A stretch of DNA of 64,000 bases from the NCBI GenBank assembly GCA_050260775.1, contig JBLNCP010000039.1, positions 62,001-126,000 on the forward strand. The letters are read 5' to 3'. Within the stretch, counting starts at the first letter, position 1, and each line of letters opens with the position of its first letter. Below the pieces are notes generated by a model. That model was not told the DNA's origin, did not search any database, and was given only the letters and a program-made list of their open reading frames with translations. The stretch comes from CALABS01 sp050260775. GTDB taxonomy: Bacteria; Pseudomonadota; Alphaproteobacteria; Rhodospirillales; Magnetospirillaceae. Position numbers and translations under genes: made by a program. This document shows positions 59,216-64,000 of this stretch, one piece after another.

Positions 59216-62104
59216 CTATTCGAGGCGGCCCAGAGAGCGGGCCAGCACCAGGTACAGCTTGCCGACCTCGGACGAGGTGAAGGTGCCGGTCAGCACGTCG
59301 GCGTAGTCGGACTGGCGCGCCTGGTTGAGCAGAGCCTCGAACTCCGACAGGTAGCGGGTGACGTAGTTGCGGAACTCGCCGTCGTCCTCGAACTTGTTCT
59401 TGATGGCCGCGATCTGGTGCTTGTCCAGGTTCTTGAGGATCTTGCGGACGAACACGCTCTGGTCGCCGGCATGGAATTCGCGCCACGCCTTTTCGTCGAT
59501 GTTGGCCGAGAAGATGCGGCCGATGTCCACCGACAGCGACTGCAGGCGCTCGACGATGAACGCGGCGTTCTGCAGGAAGTGCTCGACCGAGGCCTGGGCC
59601 CGCTTGTCCTCGAGCTGCTGCGTGCGGATCTCGGCCAGCTTCGAGGAGCTGACCAGTTCCTCCGCCTGCCGGGCGAAGGTGGCGGCCAGGCTCTCGGCCT
59701 GCTGCGCCAGGCGGTCGCCGGTGATGCCGAGGTCGTTGGACTTCTGGCGGATCATCTCGAACGAGGCCTCCAGCTTGGCGCCGGTGCGGTCGGTCGAGTC
59801 CTGCAGCTCCAGCGCCTGACGGCGCAGGCTGTCGCCGGCGCTGCGGACCTGGGCGGTGATCAGCTCGGACGACTGGGTGAGCTCGCGGATGCCGCCGCGC
59901 AGCATGTCGCCGGCCGCGGTGACCTGGGCCGCGGTCTTGTTCGAGGTCTCCTCGAAGTCGCGGCTGATGGTCCGGAGGGCGTCGCCCGCCGTCTGCGAGT
60001 GGTGGAACACGCGCTGGGCCACCTCGCCCAGTTCGACGGCATGCTTCTGGATCGCCTGGCCGAAGGTGTTGAGCACCTCGGTCGAATCGTCGGCGACCCG
60101 CAGCAGGGACTTGCCCTGGTCGCCGAGCGTCTCGCCGACGGCGCCGACGCTGGCCTGCGCCTGGTCGGCCGAGGCGACCAGCTGTTCGGTCTGCTTGCGC
60201 AGCGCGTCGGTGGTGCCGCGGAAGCGGGCCGCCACCTGGTCGGAGACGTTGGCGAGCTGGTCGGCCCGCTTGTCGAGGACCTCGCCGACCGCATTGATGT
60301 CGTCCACCGCCTTGGTGCTGGCGATGCCGACCTCGGTGCTGCGCTGGCGCAGGCCCTCGCCCACCGCCTCCAGTTCGACGCCGACCCGGCTCGACATGGC
60401 GATCAGGTCGTTGGTGTTCTGGCGCAGGGTGTCGGCGATGGTCTTCACCTTGGTCATCACCTGATCGGACGTGGCCGTCAGGTGCCGCGACTGCTGGTTC
60501 AGCGACGCTTCCGACAGGCGCGACTGCGTCGACACCACGTTGGCGGCGTCGGCAAGCTCGTCGGCCTGCTTGCGCAGGGTCTGGCGGATCGCCTCGGCCT
60601 GCGCCGCGGCCTTCTCGGCGGCCTTGCCGAGATCCTCGATGTGCAGGCGCACCGTCTCGGACACCTCGCGGGAACGGACCTGCATCTGGTCGGACGCGGC
60701 CGACAGCGCGCGGTTCTGCGCCTGGAAGCCGTCGGCAACCTCGCGGATGCGCCCGATGGCGCGCTCGACCGCCGCCTCGACCTCGTCGCGGCGCTGCCCG
60801 AACAGCTCGCCCACCGAAGCCAACTGGGTCTCGGCGTCGCCGGCGGTAGTCTTCAAGGCGTCGGCATGGCGGCCGAGCACCTCCTCCATCTCGCGGAAGC
60901 GGCTCATCGCCTGGTCGGACGCGCTCGACAGCTCGCGCGACTGCACCGAAAGCGCCTCTTCGACGATCTTGATGCGCGACAGCACGCGGTCGGTGGTCTG
61001 GTCGAGGCCGGTGGCCTGCTGCTGCAGCGAGGCGCTGATGCGGCCGGTCTGCTCGGCCAGGCGGTCGGCCGCCTGGTCGAGGTCGGCGTTCTGGCGGGTG
61101 AACAGGCCCTCCAGCGACTGCACCCGCTGCGACAGGGTCGACGCCACCTCGTCGGCGCGGTTGGCCGAGGTGTTGGCGGCGTCGGCCAGGGTGTTGGCAT
61201 GCTGGGCGAACAGCTGCGCCACCCGCTCGGCGCGCTCGACGGCGGCCTTGGAAGCCGAATCCAGCGCCTCGGCCTGGCGGGCGACCTGGCCGGTGAGGCT
61301 TTCGGCGCGGCCGGCGGCGCTCGCCGAGGTGGTCTCGATCGCCTCGACATGGCGATGCATGGTCTCGCCGAACTCGCGCACCTTGCCGGCGGCAGTCTCG
61401 GTCACCGAATTCAGTTCCTGGGTCTGCACCCGGAGCAGTTGCTCCACTTCGCGGGCACGGGCGGTGGCCGAATCGGCGGCATGGGTCAGACGCTCGACCT
61501 CGCCGCGCAGCATCTCGACGGCCTGGCGGGCGTCGCCGTTGATGCGGCCGACCACCGCGGACATCGCCTCGACCTGGGCGGCGATGATGCCACGCACCTT
61601 CTCGCCGTCGGCCACCGCGCGGGCCGAGGCCTCGCCGAGTTCGCGCGCCTGGGCGCGCAGGGAATCGGAGACGGCCTTGACGTTGGCCTCGGCGCCTTCC
61701 CGCGGATAGGTCAGGCTGGCGAGGTGGGCGGCGAGCTGGTCGGCCACCGTGCGCAACTGGCGGCCGCGGTCGAGCCAGGCGAGCACCAGCCACAGCAGGG
61801 CGGCCGGCACCACGGCGGCGCCGGCGATGCCCCCCAGCTCCTGCGGCTGCAGATAGAGCAGGTTGCCCCAGCCGATGCTCGATTCGACGTAGATGCCGCA
61901 ATAGGCGAGCCAGGCCAGCGTGACCAGGCCGGCGGCGACGTGGACCACCGGAATGCCCGCACGGCGCCTGGCGGGCGGCGGAAACTCGGCGCGCGGCGGC
62001 CGCGGCGGCGTGATCGCCTCGGGTGCGCCCAGGTCGGGCTCGGTTGCGGACAAGCCTACCGCCTGCGCCTCGGTCTCGCCTCGCGTGATCGTCGTGTCGC
62101 CCAT
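59216..62104 (-). CDS. Large membrane-anchored coiled-coil protein (polar-scaffold-like)
   Basis: 962 residues from the ATG at 62104. A Pro/Arg-rich cytoplasmic N-terminus (about 1-48) is followed by two membrane helices (about 50-105), then some 700 residues of nearly unbroken coiled coil built from about 35-residue degenerate repeats with recurring QxxxL/SASDQ units, as in apolipoprotein A1/E-like proteins. A distinct C-terminal domain follows (SLSVDIGRIFSANIDEKAWR, AGDQSVFVRKILKNLDKHQ, SSEVGKLYLVLARSLGRLE). The architecture recalls alphaproteobacterial polar scaffolds such as GPR and TipN, but no sequence identity is claimed. Divergent from the flippase. Confidence 0.85.
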   Translation of the reverse strand: MGDTTITRGETEAQAVGLSATEPDLGAPEAITPPRPPRAEFPPPARRRAGIPVVHVAAGLVTLAWLAYCGIYVESSIGWGNLLYLQPQELGGIAGAAVVPAALLWLVLAWLDRGRQLRTVADQLAAHLASLTYPREGAEANVKAVSDSLRAQARELGEASARAVADGEKVRGIIAAQVEAMSAVVGRINGDARQAVEMLRGEVERLTHAADSATARAREVEQLLRVQTQELNSVTETAAGKVREFGETMHRHVEAIETTSASAAGRAESLTGQVARQAEALDSASKAAVERAERVAQLFAQHANTLADAANTSANRADEVASTLSQRVQSLEGLFTRQNADLDQAADRLAEQTGRISASLQQQATGLDQTTDRVLSRIKIVEEALSVQSRELSSASDQAMSRFREMEEVLGRHADALKTTAGDAETQLASVGELFGQRRDEVEAAVERAIGRIREVADGFQAQNRALSAASDQMQVRSREVSETVRLHIEDLGKAAEKAAAQAEAIRQTLRKQADELADAANVVSTQSRLSEASLNQQSRHLTATSDQVMTKVKTIADTLRQNTNDLIAMSSRVGVELEAVGEGLRQRSTEVGIASTKAVDDINAVGEVLDKRADQLANVSDQVAARFRGTTDALRKQTEQLVASADQAQASVGAVGETLGDQGKSLLRVADDSTEVLNTFGQAIQKHAVELGEVAQRVFHHSQTAGDALRTISRDFEETSNKTAAQVTAAGDMLRGGIRELTQSSELITAQVRSAGDSLRRQALELQDSTDRTGAKLEASFEMIRQKSNDLGITGDRLAQQAESLAATFARQAEELVSSSKLAEIRTQQLEDKRAQASVEHFLQNAAFIVERLQSLSVDIGRIFSANIDEKAWREFHAGDQSVFVRKILKNLDKHQIAAIKNKFEDDGEFRNYVTRYLSEFEALLNQARQSDYADVLTGTFTSSEVGKLYLVLARSLGRLE

Positions 62105-62424
62105 GACCGCCCCGTAGCTGAATGCGTGAGTCGCGTATCGCACCGCATTTTCAGCGGTTTCGCCCCCCAAGACCGGCCGAACGACATGGTCGGATACCGC
62201 TTCTTGGCAGCCCTGCGGCAGGATGCCTCGTCCGATGGCAAAAATCAATCATTCGGCGGGAAACCAAAAGCCGACCCCAGATATAGCTTAACGCACTCAG
62301 GATGCGCGCCGGGGTGGCAAAACGGAGTGCCCCGCTTGCGCGCCCCCTCCCCTCCGGGCGACCGCTTGAGGCGATTGGCCGGGAAGGCCATTACCAAGAG
62401 CCGGGGACAAGCTTGGGAGGTCGG
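62105..62424. other. Divergent intergenic region before the flippase
   Basis: 320 bases between two divergent genes. An A/T-richer stretch at about 62237-62295 (CAAAAATCAATCATTC; AGATATAGCTTAACGC) is the likeliest promoter area, with TATAGC as a possible -10. No palindrome, repeat or small gene was recognised. Confidence 0.4.
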
Positions 62425-63813
62425 ATGGCCGGATTGCGGAGCCTGGCTTGGCGCGGCGGGATCACCCTGACGCTGCGGCAGGTATCGGGAATGGCCGTGT
62501 CGTTCGCGGGGCTGGTCGTCCTTGCCCGCCTGATCGGCCCGGCCGCCTACGGCATCTATGTCAGCGCCTTCGCCCTGCATGCCGGGCTGGTGGTGCTGTT
62601 CCAGTGGGGCGTCGACGTCTACCTCATCCGCTCGCCGTCCGAACCGACCCGGGACGAGGTCGACCAGGCCGCGACCCTGGCCCTCGGGCTGGGGGGCCTG
62701 GGCGCCCTGGCCGCGTGGCCGGCCGGCTGGGCAGCCGAAGCGTGGATCGGCATCGATGGCGTCGCCACCGCGGTCACCACCCTCTTCCTCGGCATGCCCC
62801 TGCAGATGGCCGCCCTGGTCCCGTCGGCGCTGCTGCAGCGGCGGATGGCCTACGGCCGGGTGGCGTGGGCGGAACTGGCCGGGCAACTCGCCCTCTACGG
62901 CGGGGCGGTGGCGGCGGCGCTGGCCGGCGGCAAGCTGGCGGCGCCGCTGATCGGCTGGTGGCTGCAGCAGGTGACCATGACCGGGCTGCTGATCGCCTTC
63001 TCGGGCTACCGCCCGCGCCCGCTGTGGAATCCGGCGCTGGTGCGGCGCCTCGCCGGCTTCGGCGCCGGCTATGCCCTGTCGGTGTGGAGTTGGCAGCTGC
63101 GCAACCTGGTCAATCCCCTGATCGTCGCCCGCCTGCTCGGACCCGAGGCCGCCGCCGGGGTGGCCGTGGCCGTGCGTCTGGCCGAATCCCTCTCCTTCAT
63201 GAAAACCGTGCTGTGGCGGATCTCGGTGTCGGCGCTGGGCCGGCTGCAGGGCGAGCCCGCCCGCCTCTCGGCGGCGGTCGGCGAAGGCATGCGGCTGCAG
63301 GTGCTGGCGGTGGGGCCGCTGCTGGTCGGCTTTGCCGTGCTGGCGCCGTGGCTGGTGCCGCTGGCGTTCGGCAAGGATTGGAGCGGGGCCGCCGTGGTGT
63401 TCCCGTTCCTGTGCCTGGCCTGGCTGGTCAACGCCGCCTTCAGCCTGCAGGCCTCGGCCCTCTACGTCCTAGGGCGCAACGGCGACGTCACCCTGTTCCA
63501 CCTCACCCACGTGGCCGTGCTTGCCGCCGCGGCGGCCGCCGCGGTGCCGAGCCTGGGGCTGGTCGGCTACGGCGTCGCCGAACTCGCCGCCATCGCCAGC
63601 TATGTGGTCCTCGCTTGGCTTGCCCGCACCGCCCTGGGCGAGGTGGAGTCCGGCCTGGCGATGACCTGGGTGATCGGCTTCGGGGCCGCCGCCTTCTACC
63701 AGCACCTCGGCCCGGCGGCGCTGGCGGTCCCGGTGGCCGTGCTGATCCTGCCGTCCAGCCGCCGGGCGTTCTCGCGCTGGTGGGCTCAGATCAAGGAGCT
63801 GCGCCATGTCTGA
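62425..63813 (+). CDS. Polysaccharide flippase (Wzx/MATE-like, oligosaccharide flippase family)
   Basis: 462 residues from the ATG at 62425 with SD GGGAGGT. About 12 membrane helices; it begins with the Wzx-type pattern GITLTLRQVSGMAVSFAGLV, VLARLIGPAAYGIYVSAFAL. It moves undecaprenyl-linked sugar units across the inner membrane for lipopolysaccharide or exopolysaccharide. Its stop overlaps the start of a glycosyltransferase gene, indicating the left end of a surface-polysaccharide cluster that continues beyond the window. Confidence 0.9.
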   Translation: MAGLRSLAWRGGITLTLRQVSGMAVSFAGLVVLARLIGPAAYGIYVSAFALHAGLVVLFQWGVDVYLIRSPSEPTRDEVDQAATLALGLGGLGALAAWPAGWAAEAWIGIDGVATAVTTLFLGMPLQMAALVPSALLQRRMAYGRVAWAELAGQLALYGGAVAAALAGGKLAAPLIGWWLQQVTMTGLLIAFSGYRPRPLWNPALVRRLAGFGAGYALSVWSWQLRNLVNPLIVARLLGPEAAAGVAVAVRLAESLSFMKTVLWRISVSALGRLQGEPARLSAAVGEGMRLQVLAVGPLLVGFAVLAPWLVPLAFGKDWSGAAVVFPFLCLAWLVNAAFSLQASALYVLGRNGDVTLFHLTHVAVLAAAAAAAVPSLGLVGYGVAELAAIASYVVLAWLARTALGEVESGLAMTWVIGFGAAAFYQHLGPAALAVPVAVLILPSSRRAFSRWWAQIKELRHV

Positions 63814-64000
63814 ACCGCCGGTCAGCATCATCATCAACAACTACAATTACGGCCGCTTCCTGGCCGACGCCATCGACAGCGCACTGGCCCAGGACCTGCC
63901 CGGGACCGAGGTGGTGGTGGTCGACGACGGCTCCACCGACGAATCCCGCGCGGTGATCCAGCGCTACCGCGACCGCGTCGTCGCGGTCCTCAAGGACAAC
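63806..64000 (+). CDS. Family 2 glycosyltransferase, N-terminus (partial)
   Basis: 65 codons up to the right edge. The ATG at 63806 overlaps the flippase stop. PPVSIIINNYNYGRFLADAI and VVVVDDGSTDESRAVIQRYR are the GT-A (GT2) nucleotide-sugar-binding motifs. Probably adds a sugar to the polysaccharide unit moved by the flippase. Confidence 0.9.
   Translation, partial: MSEPPVSIIINNYNYGRFLADAIDSALAQDLPGTEVVVVDDGSTDESRAVIQRYRDRVVAVLKDN

Noticed and set aside
59039..62470. A 1143-codon open frame on the plus strand opposite the coiled-coil gene
   Set aside because: Antisense shadow of a repetitive coiled-coil gene; Leu/Gly/Arg/His-rich, no domain, and it runs into the 58741 and flippase genes in another frame.

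Overview
This is a GC-rich stretch of bacterial chromosome with tightly packed genes and many 4-base ATGA/GTGA overlaps. Protein content points to an alphaproteobacterium of the Rhodospirillales, probably Magnetospirillum-like: ATP synthase zeta inhibitor next to purB/purC, a CpaA-F type Tad locus, many c-di-GMP and two-component proteins, a DsrC-like protein, and a 21-base alphaproteobacterial Fur box. The organism call is inference. No rRNA, tRNA, IS element, phage or CRISPR array was seen.

Layout. 1-3.5 kb: the N-terminus of a chemoreceptor-like protein, two ParA-like ATPases with C-terminal membrane helices flanking a small iron-permease-family protein, and a MarR regulator. 3.6-16.6 kb: a full Flp/Tad pilus locus in three parts. 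A leftward flp-cpaA-cpaBCDEF-tadB-tadC run makes the pilin, peptidase, secretin, ATPases and platform. A rightward tadD-transglycosylase pair follows. A leftward pseudopilin operon (CpaC-N-domain protein, TadG-like, two TadE-like) ends in a translationally coupled Crp/Fnr regulator. 17-21 kb: purB, zeta inhibitor, NRDE protein, purC, purS, with REP-like repeats. 21-27.2 kb: pyruvate kinase, then a leftward operon of receiver, receiver-PAS-GGDEF-EAL, FAH-family and FadR-type genes.

27.3-29.1 kb: a Crp/Fnr regulator, three FNR/Dnr-type palindromes, an orphan terminator, a DsrC-like protein and a DUF2795 protein. 29-37 kb: FAD oxidoreductase, DUF445, FemAB-like protein, two tandem receivers with Arg-rich tails, TSUP transporter, a small membrane protein and an alpha/beta hydrolase. 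37-40.5 kb: rpsD with promoter and structured leader, then two histidine kinases. 40.9-45.7 kb: grxD, bolA, rarD, purL, purQ. 45.8-51 kb: a second GGDEF-EAL protein, a Fur-box-controlled P19-like/Bfd pair and a hybrid kinase. 51-59.2 kb: a phosphatase-like protein, HIT protein, SGNH protein, DMT exporter, acetyl-CoA synthetase-like enzyme, photolyase and small proteins. 59.2-64 kb: a 962-residue membrane-anchored coiled-coil protein, a polysaccharide flippase and the start of a glycosyltransferase.

Most notable: purC-purS and purQ-purL-(rarD)-bolA-grxD sit about 22 kb apart in opposite orientation, as expected if about 24.7 kb had inverted inside a once contiguous purine locus. Four FNR/Dnr-type boxes, three around the 27-28 kb Crp/Fnr gene and one upstream of grxD, suggest a small regulon that includes an unusual DsrC homologue lacking the penultimate cysteine.
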